Of a stretch of DNA of 42,716 nt, positions 42,110 through 42,716 are shown piece after piece. The notes under the pieces were generated by a model that was given only the letters and a program-made list of their open reading frames with translations, searched no databases and was not told where the DNA came from. How positions within the stretch are numbered: the first letter of the stretch is position 1; each line of letters opens with the position of its first letter. A program made the translations under genes and the position numbers. This DNA is from Symbiodinium natans (Eukaryota > Sar > Dinophyceae > Suessiales > Symbiodiniaceae), in contig CAJNDS010001005.1 of NCBI GenBank assembly GCA_905221605.1, positions 1 to 42,716 on the forward strand, written 5' to 3'.

Positions 42110-42716
<607 letters not shown>

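Overview
The window reads as nuclear DNA of a dinoflagellate-type alga. This is inferred, not proven. The grounds are: very sparse coding; a protein kinase cut into tiny exons of about 40-65 nt with GT and apparently GC donors; many simple repeats (CTG, GT, GCGT, GA, CATA); and a large tyrosine-recombinase retroelement carrying a C5-methyltransferase-like domain. I saw no bacterial operon, rRNA gene, CRISPR array or convincing tRNA.

Layout. (1) 1-5.4 kb: no recognisable gene; holds a 186-bp CTG/CAG repeat at 3.0-3.2 kb. (2) 5.4-10.1 kb, minus strand: three short exons of a protein kinase C-lobe (subdomain XI at 5.5 kb, IX at 7.8 kb, VIII at 10.05 kb). (3) 10.1-24.5 kb: no supported gene; minisatellites, GA/CT tracts, a 94-nt nested hairpin at 23.6 kb and a poly-C tract at 24.15-24.48 kb. 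(4) 24.7-31.1 kb, minus strand: a nearly full-length DIRS-like retrotransposon encoding Gag, reverse transcriptase (RT), RNase H with a methyltransferase-like domain inside it, a 2A-type NPGP motif, and a tyrosine recombinase. (5) 31.6-36.1 kb: tandem repeats, no supported gene. (6) 36.2-37.6 kb, minus strand: three short kinase exons with subdomains V, VIb and VII. (7) 37.6-42.7 kb: no recognised gene, ending in GT/GCGT microsatellites.

How it fits together. Kinase subdomains V-VI-VII (37.6 to 36.2 kb) and VIII-IX-XI (10.1 to 5.5 kb) lie on one strand, in the right order and without duplication. The simplest reading is one kinase gene of at least 32 kb with a DFG-to-APE intron of about 26 kb, and the retroelement sits in that intron in the same orientation. 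Two separate or decayed kinase genes remain possible.

The retroelement is the main find. It combines a C5-methyltransferase-like domain nested inside RNase H, a predicted 2A site releasing the recombinase, a TGA-N5-ATG Gag/pol junction, a +1 frame change between RT and RNase H, and a second reading frame that stays open across all of gag.
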